Below, one piece after another: positions 11,801 to 21,973 of a stretch of 58,348 nt of DNA. Source of the stretch: Darksidea phi. Lineage: Eukaryota; Ascomycota; Dothideomycetes; Pleosporales; Lentitheciaceae. The notes under the pieces were generated by a model. The model had not been told where the DNA came from. It ran no database searches and was given only the letters and a program-made list of their open reading frames with translations. Each line of letters opens with the position of its first letter. The stretch's first letter is position 1. The translations under genes were made by a program, and so were the position numbers. The stretch is from positions 9,731 through 68,078 of the forward strand of contig JASJFT010000238.1 of NCBI GenBank assembly GCA_030770425.1, read 5' to 3'.

Positions 11801-14800
11801 GATGAACTCAACGACCCCTACCCAACTATTGAGAAGGTCTTCAGAGCCTACCCACAGGCGTCTGAGCAGCTTATCAACGCACAAGATGTTCAACATTTCC
11901 TTCTCCTCTGCCAGCGTCGTGGACAAAAACCCGTTCCCTTCGTCCCAGTCCTAGACGACACTTTTGAATTCTTCTTCAAGAAAGATTCACTCTGGCAGTC
12001 GGAGGACCTTGAAGCTGTTGTTGATCAGGATGTTGGCAGGACATGCATTCTCCAAGGTCCCATGGCCGTCAAATACTCCACCAAAGTTGATGAGCCGGTG
12101 AAAGATATCCTGGATGGCGTCCACAATGGGCATATCCAATACTTGCTTCGTGATATTTATGGCGGCGATGAGTCCAAGATTCCCGTTATCGAGTATTTCG
12201 GCAGCAAGCTTATCGAGGTCAATGAGGGTCTGGAGGTCGATGGTCTTACCGTCTCCCAACTTGAGAACAAGGTGATATATCGCTTGTCCTCAACTCCGAA
12301 CGCCACGCTTCCAGAGGTTCAGCCCTGGCTCCAGCTTCTCGCCGGAGAGACCTACTCCTGGAGGCACGCCTTTTTCACAACGGATGTATTCGTGCAAGGA
12401 CAGCGATTCCAGACCAATCCTATGGCGAGGATCTTCGCTCCCACTCCGGGCATGATGGTTGAGATTGCCAACCACAAGGAGCCGGCTAAGACAGTCATCA
12501 CCGTCAAGGAGCCCCATCACGGTGGTAAACATGTCAAGACTGTTGAAGTTAGCTTCGACAATAACGAGATCGTACTTCACATGTTTGAAGAGCGTACTGC
12601 ACTCAAGAAGGCAGTCTCTCTTCCCCTCAAATTCACTTACCGCCCTGAGTGCGGCTATGCTCCCATTCACGAGGTCATGGACGCACGCAACGATAGGATC
12701 AAGGAGTTTTACTACAAGATCTGGTTCGGCGACGAGCAGTGTCCTTTCGAGGCTCCCGTTACCTCTAACTTTGATGGCGGTCGCGCCACTGTTACGAGTG
12801 AAGCCATCAACGATTTTGTTCATGCTGTTGGCAACACGGGCGAGGCATTCGTGGACCGCCCCGGCAAAGAAGTCTTTGCGCCTATGGACTTCGCTATTGT
12901 TGTTGGCTGGAAGGCTATTACCAAGCCTATCTTCCCGCGGGCCATCGATGGTGATCTTCTAAAGCTCGTCCATCTCTCTAACGGCTTCCGCATGCTTCCC
13001 GGTGCAGAGCCTCTGAAGAAGGGAGATGTGCTAGACACAACCGCCCAGATCAACGCCGTAATCAACCAAGATTCTGGCAAGATGGTCGAGGTTTGTGGTA
13101 CCATCACCCGCGAGGGGAAACCCGTCATGGAGGTTACTAGCCAGTTCTTGTACCGTGGTGCATACAGTGACTTTGAGAACACTTTTCAGCGCAAGACGGA
13201 GACGCCAATGCAACTTCACTTGGCCACAAGCAAGGATGTCGCTATCCTGCGTTCCAAAGAGTGGTTCAACTTGGACGAGCCCGATGTCGAACTTCTCGAA
13301 AAGACCTTGACCTTCAAGCTCGAAAGTTTTGTCCGATACAAGAACAAGACCGCCTTTTCCGACGTGCAGACTGTTGGCGAGGTGTTGCTTGAACTTCCGA
13401 CAAAGGAGATCATACAGATTGCATCTGTGGACTACTCGTCTGGCACGTCTTATGGCAACCCTGTGCTTGACTACCTAGAGCGCAATGGGTCCGCCATTGA
13501 CCAGGCTGTCAACTTTGAGAACCCGATTCCGCTGACCGGCAAGACGCCTCTGAGTTTGAAGGCGCCCGCCTCCAACGAGACCTATGCTCGTGTCTCTGGC
13601 GATTACAACCCAATCCACGTTTCCCGCGTGTTCTCAAAGTATGCTAACCTTCCTGGTACCATCACCCACGGCATGTACTCTAGTGCTGCTGTCAGAAGTT
13701 TGGTCGAGACCTGGGCTGCAGAGAATCACATCGGACGGGTTCGAAGCTACCATGTCAACTTGGTGGGTATGGTTCTGCCCGACGACATGCTCGATGTCAA
13801 GCTTCAGCACGTAGGCATGATCTCGGGTCGCAAGGTCATCAAGATTGAGGTTTCTAACAAGGAAACGGAAGACAAGGTCCTCTTAGGTGAAGCTGAAATT
13901 GAGCAGCCCACAACCTCGTATGTCTTTACTGGCCAGGGTTCGCAGGAGCAGGGCATGGGTATGGATCTCTATGGTAGCAGCCCTGTTGCTAGGGAGGTGT
14001 GGGATCGTGCTGACAAGCATTTCATGGACAACTACGGTATGTACTTGCACTCATTGTTTGATAATAACATGCTAATACCATGCAGGATTTGCCATCACCA
14101 ACATTGTAAAGAACAACCCGAAGGAGCTCACAATTCACTTCGGCGGTCCAGTCGGAAAAGCCATTCGTCAGAACTACATGTCGATGACTTTCGAGACGGT
14201 CAGCTCCGACGGCACGGTCAAGTCGGAGAAGATCTTCAAGGAGATTGATGAGAACACGACTTCGTACACGTACCGATCCCCGACTGGTTTGCTGTCGGCT
14301 ACCCAGTTCACCCAGCCTGCTCTTACCCTCATGGAGAAGGCCTCGTTCGAAGACATGCGCTCCAAGGGCCTGGTGCAGCGTGACAGCACTTTCGCTGGCC
14401 ACTCCCTCGGAGAGTACTCTGCTCTCGCCGCCCTCGCCGAGGTGATGCCTATTGAGAGCTTAGTCTCGGTGGTGTTCTATCGCGGTCTGACCATGCAGGT
14501 TGCGGTCGAACGTGATGAGGCTGGCCGATCCAACTACTCCATGTGCGCGGTCAACCCGAGCAGGATCTCGAAGACATTCAACGAGCAAGCCCTGCAGTAT
14601 GTGGTTGAGAACATCTCAGAACAAACTGGCTGGCTCCTGGAGATCGTCAACTACAACATCGCCAACATGCAATACGTCTGTGCTGGTGATCTCCGTGCCT
14701 TGGACTGTCTCACCAACGTTACGAATTATCTCAAGTCGCAAAAGATCGACATCCAGGCGCTCATGCAGAGCATGTCCCTGGAAGACGTGAAGGCACACCT

Positions 14801-15152
14801 TGTGGAGATCATCAAGGAGTGCGCTAAGCAGACGGAGGCCAAGCCCAAGCCGATTGACCTTCAGCGTGGGTTCGCGACGATCCCACTCAAGGGTATCGAT
14901 GTGCCCTTCCACAGCACTTTCCTGCGCTCTGGCGTCAAGCCGTTCCGAAACTTCCTGCTCAAGAAGATCCACAAGACATCGATCGACCCGTCAAAACTAG
15001 TTGGGAAATACATTCCCAACGTCACCGCCAAGCCGTTTGAGCTCACCAAGGAGTACTTTGAAGACGTGTACAAGCTGACAAACTCGCCCAAGATTGGCAA
15101 TATTCTCGCCAACTGGGAGAAGTACGAGGAGAAGGAGGCTGCAGCTGCTTAG
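8837..15152 (+). CDS. FAS1: Fatty acid synthase subunit beta
   Basis: This is the beta chain of the fungal type I fatty acid synthase. Exons are 8837-14036 and 14086-15152, with a 49-nt intron (GTATGT..GCTAATACCATGCAG). The product is 2,088 aa. The domains run acetyl transferase (GVTGHSQG, nucleophile Ser291) and the enoyl reductase with its FMN-site sequence [14 protein letters not shown]. The glycine- and histidine-rich [14 protein letters not shown], the double hot-dog dehydratase (DYNPIH, Asp1589/His1594) and the malonyl/palmitoyl transferase ([10 protein letters not shown], Ser1840) follow. A second in-frame Met at codon 10 is possible, but the first ATG has the better context. No damage is seen. 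Divergent pairing with FAS2 and overall conservation point to the primary-metabolism enzyme rather than a toxin-cluster paralogue. Confidence 0.97.
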
Positions 15153-15707
15153 CCAGCTTGGTCGTGATGTTGTATGCGCAATCGGGATAAAGGCGGCGTT
15201 TACGGTCCAAGAAATTAGCGATATCCAGATTCTGTTGGTAGAGCTTAGACGAATTCTTACGTAGTCACATAGTAATAATCATTTATTCTAAACATTGGAT
15301 GCTTGAACACTCGACATTATGCTGTGATAGCGCGGCTCTGGTTCTGACGTTGGCGATCAACAATAAAATGAGGTGCGAGCAGCTTCAAGCCCAAGTCTCT
15401 TCACAATGTCGGGCGATCTCAACATTCACACGGCACGATGAAGCTCTTCAAACTCACAAAGCTAATATATATATGTATATTTCCGACCCGTACACTTCTT
15501 CATCCGCACGCCCCACTCTAACCCCGGCTTTCATCGATCAAAGACCGCGCCACAGCACCAGCCGCAACCGACGCCATACATCTTGGCATCTCGGAGGTCC
15601 GCACATTTGTTTACGAAGAGGGCACCTCCTAGCAACCCAGCATACACAGCGCAGCCGCATCCACTCCACGCCCACACATACTCTCCACAGTTTTGGGTCT
15701 TCTCAGC
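15153..15707. other. FAS1 3' flank and promoter of the Brl1-like gene
   Basis: The 555-nt gap between two same-strand genes has an AT-rich 3' flank for FAS1 and a C/A-rich leader before the next ATG. I see no gene and no distinct motif. Confidence 0.5.
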
Positions 15708-17405
15708 ATGTCTCGGCATCGCGACTCTACTACGCCTATGGAATACGAGTACGACAACCAAACAGGACCATTAGACCCAGGATCACCCTTCATAACAGCC
15801 GCCTTTCCACCTACAAAGAAGCGTAAGCTCAAGGACTTCTCCTCGGAAGCCTATGCGATCGGTCATATAAGTGGACAGCAGCTGACTACAGGGCCACCCT
15901 TTGGCCAGCCAGGCACCCAATCCGTCCTCAATTCACCGTCTAAGAACGCTTTCTCCACGCCGAACCGCATGCAACTGCGCGAGCCGAACGGTGAGCAGTA
16001 TCTATTCTCGCAGAATAAAGCGCTCGGGTCGATACCGCCGCACGTTCAGAATTCGAAGACTTGGGAGCTGCGCACGCCGCAGTCCGCCGTAGATTTCAGC
16101 TCTGGAGGCGAGACACCGAATACACCGGCACAAGACAGTGACGCTGCCACACCTGACACACAGCTAGCCAGCAAAATGGGCAACCTTAGCTACGACGGTG
16201 ATAGGAAGAGTCCGAAGAAGAGCAAGCGCCTAAGCATACGCAAATTTTTCTCAGGCAGCCCGAGCCCCGCAAAAGAGGACTCGCGGAAACTATACTCCAA
16301 GAACGCTGAAAATCGTGTCACGAAGCGACGGATGAAAAAGGCGAAAACCGCAACGCGCGAGTACGATTCAGACAACGAACAGGGCGTGTCAAAGGACGTC
16401 TATGCTCAGCAGACGCCGCCTCCATTGGGCTTCGCCGCTAACATTCCAGGTGTCCTAGCTTGGGTCGAAGCGCATCCGAACCTACCCGCCGTCTTGTCGT
16501 ACTACATACAGTTCATGGTCAATGCAGTCCTCGGTATTTTCTTCCTGTGTATCATCTACTATGGCTACGCCGCCGTCATGAACGACATCGACCGCGAAGC
16601 TGGTGTCGCAGCACGCGGAATCATGCAAAATATCGCAATCTGCACAAGCGAGTACAGGAAGAATCGCTGCGAGCCTGACGTGCGCGTCCCCGCCCTCGAG
16701 CAAGCATGCAACCAGTGGGAACTCTGCATGAAACAGGACGCTTACAAAATCGCACGCGCAAGCGTGGGTGCCCGTACCTTCGCTATGATTTTCAATTCGT
16801 TTGTGGAGGAATTTAGTTACAAGTCTATGGTATTTGCTACCTTTTTCTTTCTCCTATTCTTCTTTGGTCTGCGTAGACTAGAATATACAGCTGTGCGCGG
16901 TGTGAAGCGCATCCAGGAAGCGGCTGTCGAGCGCCAGCAGATGGATGCGCAGGCCACAGCGCACACCCAGCAGCAGTATCAACAGATGCAGTTCTCTCAG
17001 CATCAACCTATCACAAACCCGGACACTCCCCTTGAAAACGAGGACACAGAACGTACGGGTTTCGCTGACGAACCGCTTCGTGAGTAGCTTTTCACCGCCA
17101 TCATACTCTTCGGCGGCTTCAACCTTTCGAATTACGCCTTCGGTCGATTCAGGGAAAAGCAATCCCATTCCCAGCACCAGCAGCATGATTTTTATCCTCC
17201 GCCTCCGGCTACACCACAAAGATATCCGAGTGGTGGGTACGTTGATCAGAATGGTTGGCATACGCCATACAACACCCCATATGGGAGCGTTAACCAGCAT
17301 ATGATTGCGCCGGCCAGTAAAAGTCTACCTGCGTTGCCGAGTACGTTGGAAGGTGTGGAGGAGTTTGAAAGGAGTCCCAGTAAGAGGGGAGTTTTTAGGC
17401 GATAA
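15708..17405 (+). CDS. Brl1/Brr6-type nuclear envelope protein
   Basis: I recognise the C-terminal domain of the Brr6/Brl1 family. These are integral nuclear-envelope proteins needed for nuclear pore assembly and membrane lipid balance. The first ATG is at 15,708. A long polar N-terminus contains KKRK (a possible nuclear targeting signal). It is followed by a membrane helix at about 264-290, a lumenal loop with four cysteines (312, 321, 334, 340, the disulfide signature of the family), and a second helix at about 373-389. An in-frame TAG occurs at 17,085-17,087. Beyond it the same frame stays open and protein-like (proline/glutamine-rich, ending SPSKRGVFRR) to TAA at 17,403-17,405. A 69-nt intron 17,084-17,152 (weak donor GTAGCT, acceptor TTCAG) would remove the TAG and give 542 aa. 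Otherwise the protein stops at 459 aa. The family call is firm but the 3' end is not. Confidence 0.85.
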
Positions 17406-17926
17406 AATTAGCATTTACTACCTTTATTTTTGTGAACGGTTTTTTTGCATGTTGAATGTTTGGTTTTGTTGCACTAGTGGGTCTAGTAAGGAGTGTGCAC
17501 TGGCAAGGTATACTTGGATTGGTTGCTAGGGGCTGTATACGAATGCATATTGTTATAATGTTCGGACGTTTTCTGCTATTTTTGGCCTTTGTGGTCAGTT
17601 TTATTGCTTGACATCAACTCCAAGCTGTTGATGGCACCTTCCTTTAGTTTGCGATCGAGAAGCTGCGGCTTGTGGCAGTCAATCATCGCTCTTTCCTCGT
17701 TCCTGATTTGCTGGCCTTTCTTAGCACATATCGTACCAGATTGCAGCAACACGACACCATTCTCACCTCCCTTTACCGCCTGCATCTACGCATGTCCTAC
17801 AAACCCTCCCGAAGCCATCATTACCCGCGATTTTGGTGCTGCGGCTTCCTACAAATCAGCCAACAGATAAGCACCTACACGTGAGACTCGTACGGCCGTT
17901 GGTACCCGCAGATTCGCTAGAGAGAA
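17406..17926. other. Intergenic region
   Basis: This holds the T-rich 3' flank of the Brl1-like gene and the upstream region of the next gene. Short open frames here have neither codon pattern nor homology that I can recognise. Confidence 0.5.
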
Positions 17927-19768
17927 ATGTCTAGCATCTTCTCAGATAATTCATTCGTTTCTGCCGCCTCGGGCTGTGCGGCTACAGACGACGATGCTAA
18001 TGCCAACAACCTCGTCACACCTTTGGTTGAGGAAACCTACCCGCTGATCCTGAAACCCCCACTCCAAGGTAGCAAACAGCGGACCGGTCGAGATTTAAAA
18101 AGCAATCCTAGTGGTCCTAGAGCCGATCGGGCGTTGAGGAAGTCGTCCAGTGATCACTCGCTCGCTGCTGGGATGCGGCAACGTGGATCAACGACAGACT
18201 CAGTGCAGACCACATTCCGCGTGGACTGCCAAACCAACAAACAAATAGGTGCCATTCAGGATTCGCTACAGGCCCCCCGTCGTCCCCTCAGACGCTCATC
18301 GAGCAACTCGGGTCCTCGCCGACAATCCCGCTATCATGATCCAGCCATCAATTCTGCAACTTTGCAGGAACAACTTATTGAGTACACTAAGCGAAATGGA
18401 CAGTCTGATCTTCAGCCATGGCGAGTCCGACGTGCACGAACAACAAACAGCCCTGTCCACGGGACAAATCCAACATTGCCTCGACCAGGCTTTAAGTGGT
18501 TCCTTGTTCGATCCAAATCCGATACCGGATCCACACGACAGGTTCCAGCGAAGACACGCAAGAAGAACATACCGCTAAAGTCGAGCTTGAAGCGCAAATC
18601 GAAGAGCGCGGCAGCTACACCACCGAGCGGCACCACTACAGACGCAAGCACTCCTGTGGAGCCCCAACAATTGCGCCGAGTCAAGACAGTGGAATTTGAG
18701 GAGACGATCTCAAAGAACCTACTTCCTCTGCCACCGTTGCAGCCATGGTCGACTGAACCTGGTGAGGATTCGGCATACGGAGAATTTCAAACTAGTGTAC
18801 GGACGGATAGCGACAAGGCCTGTATGAAACCACAACTAGCCAGATCAACGCATGCATGTCCAGTATCAACTATCAAAAGCAAAGCCGCCGATTGCGCAGT
18901 CACGAGGACTGATGTTCACGTTGTTGCTATTGCTCCCTCTTCGACTTTGGACGTAGTGGATGGGACTGGTATTGACCTTGCAACACCTACGATGCAGATT
19001 GTGGAATCCAAGAACGGATGCTATGAGGTTATTTGGGACGACATCCCAGCTGAGGATGATATCCGGCAGCGTCGGAGAAGCTCTTCTGCTAGCCAAGCTC
19101 TCCACACCGTCGGATCGACTGCGGCGCGAGGCTTAGAGCGTGTCAACTCTAAGCTTACAGAGTGGACCTGGAAGCGTAAAGGTCAACAAGAGCCCTTCAA
19201 ACCTCAGATTGTGGTGTTTCCAGACGATGATGATTGTTCGGTTTCGGCAGGGAAAGCAGTGCACGACGATGAAGAAGCCATGATCATGGCTCCTCCCAAT
19301 AGCCAAAGGACGAGTGCGATTCCATCTCGCCTTCCTTCCCAAGCCGTCAGTGCTTGCGCTTCAAGGTCTGGATCTCATGATGAGGGAAAGCGTGAATCGC
19401 CATCCGAAGAGAGCGATACATCCGACGAGAGGGCTGGCGCGGAAGATAAAGTGGCGATGCTGGTCGTACCCGATCCCGAAGTCTCAGCAGCAATCTTCAC
19501 GGGGGTAGGACGGAGTAGAAAGGAGCAACCCGCCATTCGTAGGCTTTCGAACATGGAAGAGTCCGAGCTGAAATTCCGTGGCCATCGCGATTCAGTAACG
19601 CTTGCCCGGTCCCGTATCCTCCATGCTCGTGGTACTTCACCGGAGCTCTTAATGCAGAGTGACTCGGTCGTCATGGCGAAGAAGCGAATGCATGCGAGGA
19701 ACCACGCCATCTCGGATGCGCGGGAGATTTCTCATTCGAAAGTCACGGCTCCAAAGCCCGTGCCGTAA
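17927..19768 (+). CDS. Conserved disordered fungal protein, function unknown
   Basis: An uninterrupted 613-codon frame starts at an ATG with AGAGAAATGT context. The product is rich in Ser, Thr, Pro, Arg and Lys, with no signal peptide and no membrane helix, and it is probably mostly disordered. Landmarks are a basic patch (KRKSKS) near residue 225 and RRVKTVEFEE at 250-259. A better-ordered stretch at about 350-372 contains PTMQIVESKNGCYEVIWDD. An Arg/Ser-rich segment at about 383-417 leads into GLERVNSKLTEW. These blocks resemble a family of uncharacterised filamentous-fungal proteins, so it is likely a real gene. The basic and Ser-rich make-up could fit a phosphorylated nuclear or cytoskeletal protein, but that is only inference. 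It follows the Brl1-like gene on the same strand. Confidence 0.8.
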   Translation: MSSIFSDNSFVSAASGCAATDDDANANNLVTPLVEETYPLILKPPLQGSKQRTGRDLKSNPSGPRADRALRKSSSDHSLAAGMRQRGSTTDSVQTTFRVDCQTNKQIGAIQDSLQAPRRPLRRSSSNSGPRRQSRYHDPAINSATLQEQLIEYTKRNGQSDLQPWRVRRARTTNSPVHGTNPTLPRPGFKWFLVRSKSDTGSTRQVPAKTRKKNIPLKSSLKRKSKSAAATPPSGTTTDASTPVEPQQLRRVKTVEFEETISKNLLPLPPLQPWSTEPGEDSAYGEFQTSVRTDSDKACMKPQLARSTHACPVSTIKSKAADCAVTRTDVHVVAIAPSSTLDVVDGTGIDLATPTMQIVESKNGCYEVIWDDIPAEDDIRQRRRSSSASQALHTVGSTAARGLERVNSKLTEWTWKRKGQQEPFKPQIVVFPDDDDCSVSAGKAVHDDEEAMIMAPPNSQRTSAIPSRLPSQAVSACASRSGSHDEGKRESPSEESDTSDERAGAEDKVAMLVVPDPEVSAAIFTGVGRSRKEQPAIRRLSNMEESELKFRGHRDSVTLARSRILHARGTSPELLMQSDSVVMAKKRMHARNHAISDAREISHSKVTAPKPVP

Positions 19769-20520
19769 CTCGATGATTTGAGTTTATCGCCACCGATGTC
19801 TTCTCTGCAATAGCATGCGAATAAAGCTCTCAAGAGCAGCAGCTCCACTTCGATGCTACACCCTCAAGCGTCACCGACCCACCGACACATCCGCATCGTA
19901 GAGTCAATCGACGCCTTGCTTGTCCTCGGAGATCAGACGAACCCCCACATATTCAATCGGCAAACAAAAGTAGAGAGGTATCAATGTAGAGTCTAAACTC
20001 TAGTCGCGGGCATAATTAGTAGATTTCTGTAACGCGAAACTTCCACACTACAGAGTTTGGGGCAAGGATGCCATGGATCGGCTCGTTTTCATGTTTGTAT
20101 ACCTGGCAGAATATCAAGAATGCATGATACACCCGCGTTCCTTGCTTCTAAAAGACTAGAAGTGTAGGCTTGTTGCATTGCAGGAGGCAATGAATATCGA
20201 TCTCATGCTTTATGTTGGGCTACATGCTGGTACAAAATACGTTAATGTATTGTCTATTCATCTCATCAGCGCTCGAACTCGGAATTTGCCAGACTTTTTT
20301 ATCTTCATATTCAACCGTAGTATAGTATACGATGTCCCAACGGTTGCGTCTCCCGTTACCCACTAAGCTCTCTATACTCATATCGCCTCGTTCTGTGGTA
20401 TACTTATTCGACTGAGCGGCAAAACTTCCTCAAACCCATGTATCTGGGGCTGAATGTGGCCATGCTAGGGCGTTCTGATGGCTGATACTGTACCTAATAC
20501 TATACCCCGATTCTTAATAA
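19769..20520. other. Intergenic region
   Basis: No gene or RNA is recognised between the disordered-protein gene and the right flanking repeat. Base composition is mixed and no tandem structure is seen. Confidence 0.5.
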
Positions 20521-20675
20521 GGCTGCCCTAATTAAGGATAAGGGTTTGCCTTATTAAGGATTGGGGTGTATTTATTAAGGATAAGGGCGCCCTTATTAAG
20601 GATCGGGCATTGTCTTATCAAGGATCGGGCGTACTTATCATGGATTAGTGCACGGTACCATAGTGTGGTGGAACA
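20520..20675. repeat. Degenerate 20-22 bp minisatellite (right copy)
   Basis: Six units begin at 20,531, 20,553, 20,574, 20,595, 20,617 and 20,637, each built on att/cAAGGATcGGG. A tail (tggattagtgcacggtaccatag) follows and matches the tail at 101-125. Many differences between units and copies are transitions. Orientation equals that of the array at 1-100. Confidence 0.8.
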
Positions 20676-21480
20676 CGTTAGCTATAGGTCTAATAGCTAC
20701 AAACTTGCTCCTTCGTAAGATTCCGTTACGACTATGCCACAATGCCCGGTATCTACTTACCTTTCTCATCAGTTCGGCGGTCGGGCTTAACATCCCACCC
20801 GATTACGCAACGTATCGGAAATCTACTAGATAGGGCTTTTCGCGATCACCCGACACGAGCCTAGCGATGGCCCGTTGATAACATAGACATCGCACTTTGT
20901 ATAGCTGCGTCGCATGCCTTATATCTGCTCACGGGGGGTGGGACCGGGCTCGATATTGCGGCGAGCTAACGCGAGGGAGTTGTTAGGTTAGTAAACGGAC
21001 AGAATAGCGGCGGGGCGAATTCATGCTTGCGAATCTGTGTGTTAAGGCAATTTTGCTCTTATTGGCCGGCATACGAGTTTTCCGAAAGGAAAAGGCCGAG
21101 CGCGAAATGCTCGAGGTGATGCGACGGGTGCCTATAAATGTAATCGATGCAGGACTGTCGATAAGTTGTTATGGAATCCTATGTCGCCGTAGTGTCTTAT
21201 CTTACCAAGGTCAATATAATTACCGCCAACTCTTATATACTATATTTTATGGGCTGGTTGGGCTATTGGATGGGGTAGGTTGGTGTAGAATAGGCGTAAC
21301 GCAAACCTGAAAAAAATCCTCTCTAAATAGTGATCTACTTCGCATCTTAATAGGCTAAAATTACCAGTAAACCATAGATAATACGATAAAGAATTATCTT
21401 AGCTATAAAAGTAATCCGGCACGAATATAATAGCTTAAATACTGAGTAAGTGCGCGCCCATAGAATAGAATCTCAACCAT
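20676..21480. other. Non-coding interior of right repeat region
   Basis: A 95-codon frame starts at an ATG at 21,023 but resembles nothing and has poor coding character, so it is not annotated. The part at 21,300-21,440 is AT-rich and looks like decayed repeat. Confidence 0.5.
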
Positions 21481-21489
21481 TATCGCATG

Positions 21490-21640
21490 CCACGCCCTCG
21501 CAGTCGTGCCGTGACGTGAGCCTCAGGCAACGACTGCAACCCCCTTTGGTTTCACCAACATTCTTGCGTTTCAAGGTATTCGATAGCTGCTTCTCATTCG
21601 ATAGAAGTAGAATCGTGGTTATTCGGAACGCGAACTCACA
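21490..21640. repeat. Conserved palindromic block (right copy)
   Basis: GCAGTCGTGCC at 21,500-21,510 pairs with GGCAACGACTGC at 21,526-21,537 across a 15-nt loop. This matches the block at 590-700 in layout and loop core. One stem pair differs in a compensatory way between the copies (A-T at the left, G-C at the right). Confidence 0.75.
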
Positions 21641-21973
21641 CAAATAGCGACCATTTTTTTTCAGACGCTCTACCAGAGATTGGTTTTTGTATTAGGGAGC
21701 AGTAACCAATCAACGCTGGTGGAGCGGCTGATTAACGAGATCACGTGGAGCCGAGGTCCGGGCGCAGCTCTCGCACGTGACGAGGTTTGGAGCAATCAGA
21801 AAATGGAACTCGATGGCAACTTTTTCTGTAAGGCTGCGCATTTCGGAGCGTGGGGTACATCGCCGCACTCTTCCATATATCCACTCTAGGTGATTCTTCC
21901 TCGCCAATAGGCCCCGAGTCGTCCGACACCGAACTTTCGGATCGGCAGTGCCCTACTTGGGCCAAACCCTAAA
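21641..21973. promoter_or_regulatory. Upstream region of HET gene
   Basis: About 330 nt lie between the repeat block and the HET start codon. The stretch includes ATCACGTG (21,740-21,747), an E-box-like octamer that also occurs twice downstream of the gene. No TATA element is evident. Confidence 0.35.

Noticed and set aside
15693..15707. Earlier start for the Brl1-like gene
   Set aside because: The upstream codon is TTG. The first ATG is at 15,708.
21023..21310. 95-codon frame in the right repeat region
   Set aside because: It has an ATG but no recognisable protein, it lies between repeat blocks, and it has weak coding character.
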